Shown: piece by piece, positions 31,604 through 40,240 of the stretch
How positions within the stretch are numbered: position 1 is the stretch's first letter
Layout of the letters: every line of letters begins with the position of its first letter
Assembly: GCF_037076565.1 (NCBI RefSeq)
Contig: NZ_AP029028.1
Coordinates: 2,108,001-2,172,000, forward strand
DNA: 64,000 bases
Direction: 5' to 3'
Origin: Herbaspirillum sp. DW155
Lineage (GTDB): Bacteria > Pseudomonadota > Gammaproteobacteria > Burkholderiales > Burkholderiaceae_D
Made by a program: the position numbers and the translations under genes
The notes under the pieces: model-generated
Databases searched by the model: none
The model's input: only the letters and a program-made list of their open reading frames with translations
What the model was told of the DNA's origin: nothing

Positions 31604-32689
31604 TCAGGGTGCCGGATGTGCCTTGGTAGCGGACCTGGATGCAAAGCGTTTGGCCAGCCACGCCGAGGCAGCCTTGCGCACGGGCTCGTCATAAAAGTGA
31701 TGCAGCAGCCAGGCCAGTGCCACCAGCAAGCCCAGAATCACAAAGCCGGCCAGTGGCGCATAGGCGCTTACTTCGCGCCCGGTCGCCGAGACAAAACCAT
31801 GCTGTACGAGCTCGGACAACGGACTGTGCACGATATAGAGCGGATAGGACACGATGCCTAACACCTTGCAGAGCTTGGCCAGCATCCCGGTAGGCTGAAA
31901 ACGCATGCCCGCATAGACCAGAAGCGGGAACGCGACCGCAACGGCCAATGTGTCGTACACAGGAAGGATCGATCTGGAGGGTGAGGCGGTCAGCACCAAG
32001 CTCATGCCGATGATGGCCAGAATGGCGTTGCGATTGCTGAACGCCATCACCACGCCTTTGCGAAGATACCAGCGGTAGAGCACTACCCCGGCGGCAAAGG
32101 AGAAACCCACCCGCAAGAAACTGACGTAATACGTGCGCCGGTTAAATCCTGCGTCAAAATTGTGGGCGGGCCAGAAGATCGTAAAAGCGATCAGTCCCAG
32201 CAGGCAGAACGCCATGATGGCGACCAGCACGCGGTTGCTGAGGGCCTTCGTTTTCCAGCCATAGAGCAGATTGATGATCAGCTCGGAGGATAGCGACCAG
32301 GCCGGACCATTCAGAGGAAACAGCGCGTTGGTGTACAAGGCAGGCAGCAACAGGAGCCCGAACGTGGCCGCCGCCAGGGTATGTCCCTTGTAGGGCAGGG
32401 CATCGGCCAGCGAAGCGATGATGCCCACGCACATTCCGATGAAGTACAAGGGATAAAGCCGCAGAAGCCGGATCTTGATGAAAGTGGCAAGAGGCATGCC
32501 GTTTTGCAGCTTGGCTTCATAAGAGCGGGCGAGGACGGCACCACTCAGGAGGAAAAAAAGATCCACCGAGAGATAGCTGGAGAAGAACGGATTCCCATCG
32601 AAATAGGGTAGCGTATGGCGCAATACGACGAGGATCGCAGCAATACCTCTGAATCCGTCGAGCGTGAGGAAATGGTCTTTGTTGTTCAT
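31604..32689 (-). CDS. acyltransferase family 3 membrane protein
   Basis: The 361-residue protein has the AT3 R-x10-H pair (Arg14, His25: RGIAAILVVLRH) and ten or so membrane helices, with FFLLSGAVLARS and a basic C-terminal tail. It probably acylates an extracellular polysaccharide or lipid-linked sugar. It is the first chromosomal gene next to attR and is transcribed toward it. A likely partner is the SGNH esterase further upstream on the same strand, though 293 bp and a terminator separate them. Confidence 0.88.
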   Translation of the reverse strand: MNNKDHFLTLDGFRGIAAILVVLRHTLPYFDGNPFFSSYLSVDLFFLLSGAVLARSYEAKLQNGMPLATFIKIRLLRLYPLYFIGMCVGIIASLADALPYKGHTLAAATFGLLLLPALYTNALFPLNGPAWSLSSELIINLLYGWKTKALSNRVLVAIMAFCLLGLIAFTIFWPAHNFDAGFNRRTYYVSFLRVGFSFAAGVVLYRWYLRKGVVMAFSNRNAILAIIGMSLVLTASPSRSILPVYDTLAVAVAFPLLVYAGMRFQPTGMLAKLCKVLGIVSYPLYIVHSPLSELVQHGFVSATGREVSAYAPLAGFVILGLLVALAWLLHHFYDEPVRKAASAWLAKRFASRSATKAHPAP

Positions 32690-32981
32690 GCGCTTCCCAA
32701 GAAGGTAGGACTGAACCCTTGGACAAGCGAGAATTCCCGTCAGTTGCAGCGCATCATTCTAAATATTCCGGATAAATTGGACGGGGCGCCCGGTTTGGGC
32801 GACAGGCCGGAGGGGCGGGTACGCAGCATATGAAACAAAAAGCACCGGATACGCTTCCGTATGAGGAGCTTTTCCCACTGAGTGTTCTGCTGCGTTTTTC
32901 CGTTGGGTAAAGAGGGCGTAGTTCGACTACCAGAGGTGGCATCCGATGAACGAAATACTTAATCGTGCGCGTTCTGGCTGT
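32690..32981. other. intergenic region between acyltransferase and SGNH genes
   Basis: The 292 bp contain the minus-strand terminator at 32838-32874 and, closer to 32700-32830, AT-rich sequence that may hold the acyltransferase promoter. I see no convincing gene. Confidence 0.5.
32838..32874 (-). terminator. terminator of the SGNH hydrolase transcript
   Basis: On the minus strand AAAAGCTCC-xxx-ATACG pairs with CGTAT-xxx-GGTGCTTTT around a GAAG loop, followed by T-rich sequence (TTTTTGTTTC). The stem has small mismatches but is long. It ends the leftward transcript from 33932. Confidence 0.6.
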
Positions 32982-33932
32982 CTAGCGTTCCGTGCTATTT
33001 CCCGCCGCCTTCTGCGGATTGCGGATCAGCTCCACCCATTCCGATGCGGCTTTCTCTGCGCCCCTCCCTGACAGATGGCAGCCATCCAATCTGTCCTCTG
33101 GCCCGATCAGATCAGTATTGGGCCCCAGGTACACATTCTTGAGCCGGGTGACCGCCCGTTGGCTATCCAGGATCTCGCGTGAGGACGGGAGGGGGCAGTA
33201 GGCGGACGCCTGTGCCACGAAGAAGCGCGCATTCGGGAAATAGCGCTGGGTCAGCTGGATGATCTCGGTCAGGCCGGCCTCGTAATCACGATAAGCATTG
33301 TTGTTGTCGATCTCGCCCTGGTGCCAGAAGAAATGGGTCACGTTCAGGCCATGTTTCTGCGCGTCCTGCAGTCGCATTTCCAGCATGCTGTTCAGTGCGC
33401 CGCCATGACGCCACTGCTGCACGGAACTTCCCCCCACTCCTGCCGGGATCAGGACGACCTGGTCCGCCAGGCCCTCGCTGATGATCTTGTTGGCCATGAT
33501 GGTCCACTGACTGCCGGCGCTACCGGTGGCGCCCAGGAGCGGATCGGCGGCCTTGTAATAACGGCCGTTGAAATAATTGACCACCTGTCCGGTAGCTGCT
33601 TTGTTGCGCTCGCCGATACTGTTGCCTGAATTGCTCTGTCCGAAGGCGAACGCGACCATGCTCTTGTCCGTGAGGGCGGGGGCATCCACAGCCACCTTGG
33701 ACGAGTCGCTGATCAGTTGGTCCAGTTCGTTGCGCTGTGTGTGGACGTAACCGTAAGACAGGGTTTGTTTCGGTATGAAGTGGCGCTTGATCTTGATGAC
33801 CAGGGCAAACAGCTGATTCTGATTCAGAGCCGACTGAATGCCAACGACCAGCATGATCACGCAAACCAGGCCGAGCAAGGCGACCAGAAATGCACATTTG
33901 AGCGCCCGCGCGCCCGCTTTGTTGTTGTCCAT
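32982..33932 (-). CDS. membrane-anchored SGNH/sialate O-acetylesterase-like hydrolase
   Basis: The 316 residues start with one membrane helix (about 12-32) and an exported catalytic domain. The SGNH blocks are clear: Ser100 in FAFGQSNSGNS, WHQGEIDN near 203-210, and Asp283/His286 in DGCHLSGRG. The pattern is that of the SASA-type esterases that remove acetyl groups from glycans. A GGGGGGAG site just upstream supports ATG 33932 over a longer frame from 34010. Beside two AT3 acyltransferases it may trim or transfer acyl groups on the surface polymer. Confidence 0.85.
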   Translation of the reverse strand: MDNNKAGARALKCAFLVALLGLVCVIMLVVGIQSALNQNQLFALVIKIKRHFIPKQTLSYGYVHTQRNELDQLISDSSKVAVDAPALTDKSMVAFAFGQSNSGNSIGERNKAATGQVVNYFNGRYYKAADPLLGATGSAGSQWTIMANKIISEGLADQVVLIPAGVGGSSVQQWRHGGALNSMLEMRLQDAQKHGLNVTHFFWHQGEIDNNNAYRDYEAGLTEIIQLTQRYFPNARFFVAQASAYCPLPSSREILDSQRAVTRLKNVYLGPNTDLIGPEDRLDGCHLSGRGAEKAASEWVELIRNPQKAAGNSTER

Positions 33933-34591
33933 CCTCTCCCCCCGGAGTTGCATGGATACGGCGGCTGGCCCCGTCGCGTGGCTTACCTTTTCCTTCATTT
34001 CCTTCATCAAGCACTTTTGGTGTTGTTATAATTGCATCGCCTGAAAGATGTCGAAAGTTTAACATTCTCTCTGTGCGGTAGCAATAAATAAGGCAGGGTC
34101 TGGCTGATGTGGTAACGCGTGTGATGTCTGCCGTGCGCGGTGAAAGCCGCTCAGATAAGAGGTGGACGAGAAAATCTTGCATTGCTGCAATGCCGCAAAG
34201 AAATTTCATTCCTTTGAATGGATCTGCTGACCGCGCGATCCGCTGCGGCACGTCAGATTGCTTCATGTCCAATATTGCTCACAGATTGTCGGCCGTGTAA
34301 GATTGGCAACTCTAAATGATGCGGCGCAAAAAAATCGTCCCGAATGATCCTGCGCTCCCTCCTCTGGAGTGAGTCCCGGTCAGTGGCGGCAAGTGGCAGC
34401 AGTACGGCAGATCGAGAGAAGAAAGAGCAAGCGTCACGACCCGGTGCGGCATGATGCAAACGGACATGACCTGGCGGATACCGGGAGACAACAGCCTTCA
34501 ACGGATACCCCTGCCGTGCATGATCTGCAGTGCGCAGGTCACCACGACGCTTCGAATTCTCGATTATTTGAACATCTGAACGGGAGCCTAT
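33933..34591. other. 659-bp intergenic region between divergent polysaccharide genes
   Basis: This region separates the leftward SGNH gene from the rightward epimerase gene. It is lower in GC than the flanking genes, as regulatory DNA often is. It contains the short palindrome GCATTGC-T-GCAATGC near 34178-34194. Promoters for both directions should lie here, but I see no strong consensus boxes and no convincing gene. Confidence 0.45.
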
Positions 34592-35602
34592 GTGAAAGTG
34601 CTAGTGCTGGGAGCAACCGGATTCATCGGTCAGAGGCTGATAGCGCGCTTGCGCGACAGCGGCTGGGCCACGCCGGTATTGGCTGGTCGCCGCGCCCCCG
34701 GGGCCCGCAGCGACGGGTTGGAATTCCGCCAGGTCGATACCCTGGATGCCGGCAGCCTGCGCCAGGCACTGGGCGATGTCGATGCCGTCGTGAACTGTGT
34801 CGCGGGCGAGGGCGATGCAATCGCCAGAGGTGCGCACCTGTTGGTCGAGGCGGCCTTGCAGACATCCCGTCCGCGCATCGTGCACATGAGTTCCATGGCG
34901 GTCTATGGCCGTCAGGAGGGCAGCCTGGACGAAAACAGTCCGCTCGATCCCGGCGCCAGCTGGTACGCCCAGGCCAAATGCCAGGCCGAGGTGCATATGA
35001 GTGCCTATGCCCGGGCAGGCCAGTCGCTGGTGATGCTGCGTCCGGGTTGCGTGCATGGTCCCGGCAGTGACATGTGGGTGGGGCAGATGGCCCGCCTGCT
35101 GGTGGCCGGGAGAGTGGGCGACCTCGGCCCGATGGGGCAGGGCTGGTCCAATCTGGTCCATGTCGATGATGTCTGCGCAGCCGTGCTGCTGGCCCTGCAA
35201 TACGCGCCTGAGGCCAACGGAGAGGGCACTGCAGCGGTGTTCAACCTGGCCGGCGAGGACAGCCCGCGCTGGAATCAGTATTTCGCCGATCTGGCCCAGG
35301 CTATCGGCGCAGGGCCGGTGGCCAGGATATCGCCTCTTCGTCTCAAACTCGACGCCCAGCTCGGCACGGTGCTCATCCGCGTGCTGCAGCGCGTGGCGCG
35401 CAAGGCCGGCGCATCGGGCAAGCGTTTGCCGGTGGCGCTGTCGCCGTCTTTCCTGCGGCTGTGGCAACAAGATTTGCGCATCGATGGTCAGCGCGCGCGC
35501 ACCGTGCTGAAGTTTGCGCCGCGTCCGTATGCCCAAGGCCTGGCGGAATCGGCCCGGTGGGCTCTGGATGAAGGAATCGGAACCGCGCGTGCAGCCGCAT
35601 GA
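34592..35602 (+). CDS. NAD-dependent epimerase/dehydratase (extended SDR)
   Basis: The 336-residue protein has a Rossmann start (VLGATGFIGQ; Gly7, Gly10, Gly13) and the SDR active pair Tyr125/Lys129 (SWYAQAKC) with MSSMAVYG for the catalytic Ser region. It probably changes a nucleotide-sugar or a lipid-linked sugar. GTG 34592 has GGGAGC upstream. The glycosyltransferase follows 64 bp later, so they likely share a transcript. Confidence 0.85.
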   Translation: MKVLVLGATGFIGQRLIARLRDSGWATPVLAGRRAPGARSDGLEFRQVDTLDAGSLRQALGDVDAVVNCVAGEGDAIARGAHLLVEAALQTSRPRIVHMSSMAVYGRQEGSLDENSPLDPGASWYAQAKCQAEVHMSAYARAGQSLVMLRPGCVHGPGSDMWVGQMARLLVAGRVGDLGPMGQGWSNLVHVDDVCAAVLLALQYAPEANGEGTAAVFNLAGEDSPRWNQYFADLAQAIGAGPVARISPLRLKLDAQLGTVLIRVLQRVARKAGASGKRLPVALSPSFLRLWQQDLRIDGQRARTVLKFAPRPYAQGLAESARWALDEGIGTARAAA

Positions 35603-35666
35603 TCCCTACCTGCGACGCCCGTTGGCGTCCCCGCATGTCCCCCTCAACCCTGCTTGCCACCATTCA

Positions 35667-36884
35667 ATGAGAATAGCCTACCTGACCAGTATCTACGCGC
35701 GCGCCAGCGATACCTTCATCCGCAACGAAGTTCTGGAATTGCGTCGCCGCGGTCATGATGTGCATACCTTTTCGATCCGACGTGAAGCGGGTGACGCCGC
35801 CGTCAGTGCGGACGTCAAGAGCGAACAGGCCAGCACCGATTACATCCTCGAAAACCGTCTGCCGCGCCTGCTGGGCGCGGCCTTCGCAACCCTGCTGCGT
35901 TCGCCAGCACGCGTGCTGGAGGTGTTGAAGCTGGCACGCCGTACCCGTGCCGCCGGCCTGAGGCCAGCGCTGCTGCACGTCCTGTACCTGATCGAAGCCT
36001 GCTACCTGGCGCGCCGCCTGCAGGAGCAGAACATCCAGATCCTGCACAACCACATCGCCGAGAACTCGGCCACTGTGGCCATGTATGCCTCCATGCTGTC
36101 CGGCATTCCCTACAGCATGACGGTGCACGGGCCGGGGATCTTCTTTCATCCGGTGGCCTGGGCGCTGGGCGAGAAGGTGCAGCGTTCGGCTTTCACGGCC
36201 ACCATCACGCATTTCTGCAAGAGCCAGTGCATGCTGTTTTCCGAGGTACAGGCATGGCCGCGTCTTAACGTAGTGCGGTGTGGCGTCGGGCCCGCCTTTG
36301 AAGATGCGCCGGCCTTGCCGATTCCGGAAGTGCCGCGCCTGGTGTTCGTCGGGCGCCTGTGTGCAGAAAAGGGCGTGCCGCTCCTGATCGAAGCAGTCAC
36401 TCGCCACGTCAACGCCGGCAAGCCCTGCGAACTGGTGCTGGTGGGCGATGGCCCCTTGCGTCCCTTCATCGAGAAAGCCATGGCCGGTGGTCCGCTGGCC
36501 AATGTGATCCGCATCCTCGGCTGGAAGAGCAGCGCCGAAGTGCGCGCCGAAATCGAGCGCAGCCGCGCGCTGGTGTTGCCCAGTTTCGCCGAAGGCTTGC
36601 CGGTGGTGGTGATGGAAGCGCTGGCCTTGTCGCGTCCGGTGATCAGCACCCGTATCGCCGGCATTCCTGAACTGGTGGAGAACGGCGTCAATGGATGGGT
36701 GGTCGCGCCTGGCTCGGTCGATGAACTGGTTACCGCCATCGATGAGGTGACCTCGGCATCCGTCGAACGCTTGCAGGAGATGGGTCAGCATGGTGCACAG
36801 GCCGTCCGCCGGAAGCACCATCTGGGGACCGAAGTCGGCAAGCTGGAGCAACTGTTCGCGGCCCACGGCCGCCAGCAGGCTTGA
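35667..36884 (+). CDS. GT4-family glycosyltransferase
   Basis: The 405-residue protein has a GT-B fold: N-terminal IAYLTSIYARASDTFIRNEV, then RLVFVGRLCAEKGVPLLIEA, LVGDGPLRPFIE, and the GT4 signature E-x7-E in FAEGLPVVVMEALA with a PVISTRIAGIPELVENG end. It adds a sugar from a nucleotide donor at the cytoplasmic membrane face. ATG 35667 is chosen because the mature fold starts there; the in-frame ATG at 35568 would overlap the epimerase gene. Confidence 0.88.
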   Translation: MRIAYLTSIYARASDTFIRNEVLELRRRGHDVHTFSIRREAGDAAVSADVKSEQASTDYILENRLPRLLGAAFATLLRSPARVLEVLKLARRTRAAGLRPALLHVLYLIEACYLARRLQEQNIQILHNHIAENSATVAMYASMLSGIPYSMTVHGPGIFFHPVAWALGEKVQRSAFTATITHFCKSQCMLFSEVQAWPRLNVVRCGVGPAFEDAPALPIPEVPRLVFVGRLCAEKGVPLLIEAVTRHVNAGKPCELVLVGDGPLRPFIEKAMAGGPLANVIRILGWKSSAEVRAEIERSRALVLPSFAEGLPVVVMEALALSRPVISTRIAGIPELVENGVNGWVVAPGSVDELVTAIDEVTSASVERLQEMGQHGAQAVRRKHHLGTEVGKLEQLFAAHGRQQA

Positions 36885-36900
36885 GGCAGAGGAGAGACCG

Positions 36901-38535
36901 TTGATCCGATATCTTTCTGATTGCGAAGCGGCGAGCCTGCAGGATTACCCGGTTTGCGTGGTCGGCAGCGGCCCCGGCGGTCTCAGCCTGGCGGTGGCGC
37001 TGGCGCGCAAAGGCCAGCGGGTGCTGCTGGTCGACGGCGGCGACTGGCGTGAAGAGCAGGTCGACGATGATGCTTACCAGGGCAGCGCCGCTGCGCCGCA
37101 TCCGGCAACCACCGAATACCGCCGCCAGCGCTTCGGCGGCACCACCCATCTGTGGGGTGGACGCTGCGTGCCGCTGGACCCGGCCGATTTCGCCGCGCGC
37201 AGCCACGTGCCGCTCAGTGGCTGGCCGATTTCCTATGAAGAATATGCCCGCTATCTCCCCGCAGCGATGGCGTATTGCGATGCGGGCGCTGCGGACTTTT
37301 CGCCGGCCAGTCTGGCCGGTGGCAATGGACCGATGTTCTCGGAACTGCCGCAGCTGGGAGAGGCGCTCACTGAATACATCGAGCGCTACAGTCTGCCCAC
37401 TGACTTCGCCGCCAAATTCGCCGCGGAACTGAAAGCCTCGGATCGCGTGACGGTGCTGCTGCGGGCGCGCTGCACGCGGCTGGTCGCCAATGCGGATGGC
37501 TCGCGCATCGACGCCATCGTGCTGCACGACGGTCAGCAAGAGGTGAGGGTGCGGGCGGGCCAGATCGTCCTGGCCGGTGGCGCCATCGAGGCCACGCGCC
37601 TGCTGCTGTGTACGCGCGAGCAGCTGCCCGCCTGGCAGCGTTTCGACGGCAGTCTGGGACGCTATTACGCCTGCCACTTCGATCTGATCTTCGGGGAGAT
37701 GCGCTTGAAGGGCGAGAAGCCGCGCTTCCGTTTTCAGAAGACTCAGGATGGCGTCTACGCCCGCCGCAAGCTGCAGTTCACGCCGCAATGGCAAAACCAG
37801 CTGGGTTTGCTCAACTCCACCTTGCGGCTGCATTTTCCGTCCTATGCCGATCCGGGACATGGCAGCGGTGTGCTCTCGGCGATCTATCTTGCCAAGTCGG
37901 TCCTGCCTTCGGAGCACCAGGACATTCTCAATCACGGCAGCCAGAGTCCGGTGACCGATCCGCGCCGGCTGGCGCATCTGCGCAACGTGATGTTCGATGC
38001 CGGTTCGGTGTTCGGGTTTGCCTACGACATGCTGGTCAAGCGCAAGCTGGCCAAGCGCAAGTTGCCCTATACGCTCATCCCCAACCGCAATGGCAGCTAT
38101 CCGCTGGAATTCAACAGCGAGCAGGTGAGCGATGCCGGCAATCGCATCGGCCTGCTCGACGCGACCGACCGTTACGGCATGCGCCGTGTGGACGTGCAAT
38201 GGCGCCTGACGGCGCAGGACATCGAATCGGCGATCCAATCCTTCATGACCATGCAATCGCTGCTGGCCAAGACCCGCAATTGCCGCCTGGACTTTGATCC
38301 GGGAGAGCTGAGGGAGCAGGTCACGCGCGCCTTGCCGGTGGGCGGGCACCATATCGGCAGCACCCGCATGGGGAAGTCCGCAGACGACAGCGTGGTCGAT
38401 ACGGACTGCCGGTTGCACGGCGTGGAGAACCTGCTGGTACTCAGTTCCTCGGTGTTTCCGACCAACGGTCATGCCAATCCGACCTTGAGCATCGTGGCCA
38501 TGGCCTTGCGGATGGCAGAGCATTTGCACAGCTGA
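36901..38535 (+). CDS. GMC-family FAD-dependent oxidoreductase
   Basis: The 544-residue protein has the FAD motif VVGSGPGGLS (Gly22, Gly24, Gly27), GGTTHLWGGRC for the flavin contact, and the GMC C terminus VGGHHIGSTRMG and TNGHANPTLSIVAMALRMAE, which hold the catalytic His and Asn. It oxidises an alcohol, probably a sugar or sugar-lipid here. TTG 36901 has GGAGAG at a good distance; there is no suitable ATG nearby. It lies 16 bp after the glycosyltransferase. Confidence 0.85.
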   Translation: MIRYLSDCEAASLQDYPVCVVGSGPGGLSLAVALARKGQRVLLVDGGDWREEQVDDDAYQGSAAAPHPATTEYRRQRFGGTTHLWGGRCVPLDPADFAARSHVPLSGWPISYEEYARYLPAAMAYCDAGAADFSPASLAGGNGPMFSELPQLGEALTEYIERYSLPTDFAAKFAAELKASDRVTVLLRARCTRLVANADGSRIDAIVLHDGQQEVRVRAGQIVLAGGAIEATRLLLCTREQLPAWQRFDGSLGRYYACHFDLIFGEMRLKGEKPRFRFQKTQDGVYARRKLQFTPQWQNQLGLLNSTLRLHFPSYADPGHGSGVLSAIYLAKSVLPSEHQDILNHGSQSPVTDPRRLAHLRNVMFDAGSVFGFAYDMLVKRKLAKRKLPYTLIPNRNGSYPLEFNSEQVSDAGNRIGLLDATDRYGMRRVDVQWRLTAQDIESAIQSFMTMQSLLAKTRNCRLDFDPGELREQVTRALPVGGHHIGSTRMGKSADDSVVDTDCRLHGVENLLVLSSSVFPTNGHANPTLSIVAMALRMAEHLHS

Positions 38536-38641
38536 TCCGTGTGGCGCACGACCAGAATGCAGCAGGCAGCAACAGCGGGGTTCATCCATTCATTTCAAGC
38601 AGGGGCGCATGTGGGCGCACTGGACTAACCGGGGGTAGGTG

Positions 38642-39763
38642 ATGAGTGCAACGATCCAAACGCCGTACCAGAACCAGCCAAAGATAGAAGAGCTGGAGAG
38701 TATCCGCGGCATGGCCGCGTTATTGGTGGTTTTCTACCATATTCCGAACTGGAATCCGCTGTTTGACCTGGGCATCGTGCGCAGTGGCTATCTCATGGTC
38801 CACCTGTTCTTCGTGCTGTCGGGTTTCGTGATCTACAACGCCTATGCGGCCAGGATCGGCAGCGCGAAGGATCTGGCGAGGTTCCAGTTCCTGCGCTTCG
38901 GACGGCTTTATCCGGTGCATCTGGTGTTCCTGCTGGTGTATGTGTTGTTCGAAGTCGCCAAGTACATCAGCCAGGCCAAATTGGGCATTGTCAGTCCGAA
39001 CTCGCAGCCTTTCCGCGAAAACAGCCTGACCGCGCTGGTGCAGCAGATTTTCCTGGTGCAGGCCATCGGTCCCGCCGGACATCCGACCACCTTCAATACG
39101 CCGGCCTGGTCCATCAGCGTTGAGTTCTATACGTATCTGATCTTTGGTGCGGTCGTGCTGCTGCTGCCGAAAATAAAGAACGTGCTGTTTGCCTTCCTGG
39201 CACTGGCTGCCCTGGTATTGCTCGCGACCAATGCAACGTATGGTTTCAGTGATCTGCTCAAGTGCCTGGCCGGATTCTTCATCGGCTGCCTGACCGCTTA
39301 TGCCGTCCCTCGCCTGCAACTGGCGTTGCCGCGCGCACTGTCCCTGATCGTGTTTGCCGCCATCGCCGTATTTCTTCAGGTGAAGACCTCGGAACAATAT
39401 GATCTGATCATTTACCTGTTGAGCGCCGTCCTCATCGCCAGCATCGTCACGGTGAAGGACGGTTACCTCAATCGCCTGCTCAACCTCAAGGCGCTCACCT
39501 GGCTGGGCTCCGTCTCTTATGCTGTCTACATGTCACACGTCGCGGTGATCTGGATTCTGAGCCAGGTCATGCGCGTGATCCTGAAAAAGCCGGAGGTCAT
39601 GATGGGGGGCAGAAGTACACCCCAGCTTTCGACGGTGGAGGTCATTGTTGCCTGGGTGGTTCTGGTGGCGGTTGTGCTCGCCATTTCTGCATTGGTCTAT
39701 CGTTTCATCGAAACGCCGATGCGTACCCGGTCACGCCGATTTGCGGAACAACGGTTGAAATAG
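38642..39763 (+). CDS. acyltransferase family 3 membrane protein
   Basis: The 373-residue protein carries the AT3 pair Arg22/His33 (RGMAALLVVFYH), HLFFVLSGFVIYNAY and multiple membrane helices, ending with a basic tail. It is the last gene of the sugar-modifying operon starting at 34592 and probably acylates the product of that pathway. GTG 38639 is an alternative start; ATG 38642 is preferred. Confidence 0.88.
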   Translation: MSATIQTPYQNQPKIEELESIRGMAALLVVFYHIPNWNPLFDLGIVRSGYLMVHLFFVLSGFVIYNAYAARIGSAKDLARFQFLRFGRLYPVHLVFLLVYVLFEVAKYISQAKLGIVSPNSQPFRENSLTALVQQIFLVQAIGPAGHPTTFNTPAWSISVEFYTYLIFGAVVLLLPKIKNVLFAFLALAALVLLATNATYGFSDLLKCLAGFFIGCLTAYAVPRLQLALPRALSLIVFAAIAVFLQVKTSEQYDLIIYLLSAVLIASIVTVKDGYLNRLLNLKALTWLGSVSYAVYMSHVAVIWILSQVMRVILKKPEVMMGGRSTPQLSTVEVIVAWVVLVAVVLAISALVYRFIETPMRTRSRRFAEQRLK

Positions 39764-39771
39764 TACGGAAA

Positions 39772-39810
39772 GAAATTGTGTTGGAGCGGGTTACATAAAC
39801 ACACAATTTC
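39772..39810. repeat. 10-bp perfect inverted repeat after the acyltransferase
   Basis: GAAATTGTGT (39772-39781) is matched exactly by ACACAATTTC (39801-39810) across 19 bp. It lies 8 bp after the acyltransferase stop and 107 bp before the lipoprotein gene. There is no T tract, so an operator for the lipoprotein gene or an mRNA-end structure is more likely than a terminator. Confidence 0.4.
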
Positions 39811-39916
39811 ACGTCCGCCCACCCACGGCCGAGCTCGTTATCTGATCACCACCTCAGTGGCTACCGGCGTTGACCCGCGCCGGCACATTCCGCCAAACAA
39901 GATCAGGAGCACAAGC

Positions 39917-40159
39917 ATGAAATCCCTCGTATTGATACCGGCGCTGGCCGCAGCCTTTGGCTTGAGCGGCTGCGTGGTGACCCCGCCCACGGTGCGGCCG
40001 GCCTATGTGGCCCAGCCTGCCTACGTCGCGCCGCCGGGCGTGGTGTACGTGCAGCCGACCTACGCCTCGCCCGGCCCGGGCTGGGTCTGGGAGTATCACT
40101 CTTACTATGGCTGGGGTTGGCATCACCCCCACTACGGCTGGCATCGCGGCTGGCGGTAA
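39917..40159 (+). CDS. small Pro/Tyr/His-rich lipoprotein
   Basis: The 80-residue protein starts MKSLVLIPALAAAFGLSGC, a lipoprotein signal with lipobox L-S-G-C. The mature part is rich in Pro, Tyr, Trp and His (YHSYYGWGWHHPHYGWHRGW). It should be anchored in the outer membrane. The His/Trp end might bind metal, which is only inference; the next operon is a nickel-cobalt efflux system. Confidence 0.75.
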   Translation: MKSLVLIPALAAAFGLSGCVVTPPTVRPAYVAQPAYVAPPGVVYVQPTYASPGPGWVWEYHSYYGWGWHHPHYGWHRGWR

Positions 40160-40186
40160 GCCCGTCCGTGCGGCATCTGCAGAAAC

Positions 40187-40213
40187 AAAAACAGCGGCCT
40201 GGCCGCTGTTTTT
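40187..40213. terminator. bidirectional terminator between lipoprotein and dmeF
   Basis: AAAAACAGCGGC (40187-40198) and GCCGCTGTTTTT (40202-40213) make a 12-bp stem with A and T tracts on both sides. It serves the lipoprotein gene from the left and dmeF from the right. Confidence 0.85.
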
Positions 40214-40240
40214 ATTTCCGTGATGCAATGCTCTGCCAGG

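Noticed and set aside
34240..34262. A sigma-54 promoter (GGCAC then TTGCT)
   Set aside because: The spacing between GG and GC is 13 instead of 12 bp, which is normally not tolerated.
36730..38589. A 619-codon minus-strand ORF opposite the GMC oxidoreductase
   Set aside because: High-GC antisense frames stay open by chance; the plus strand has clear FAD and GMC motifs.
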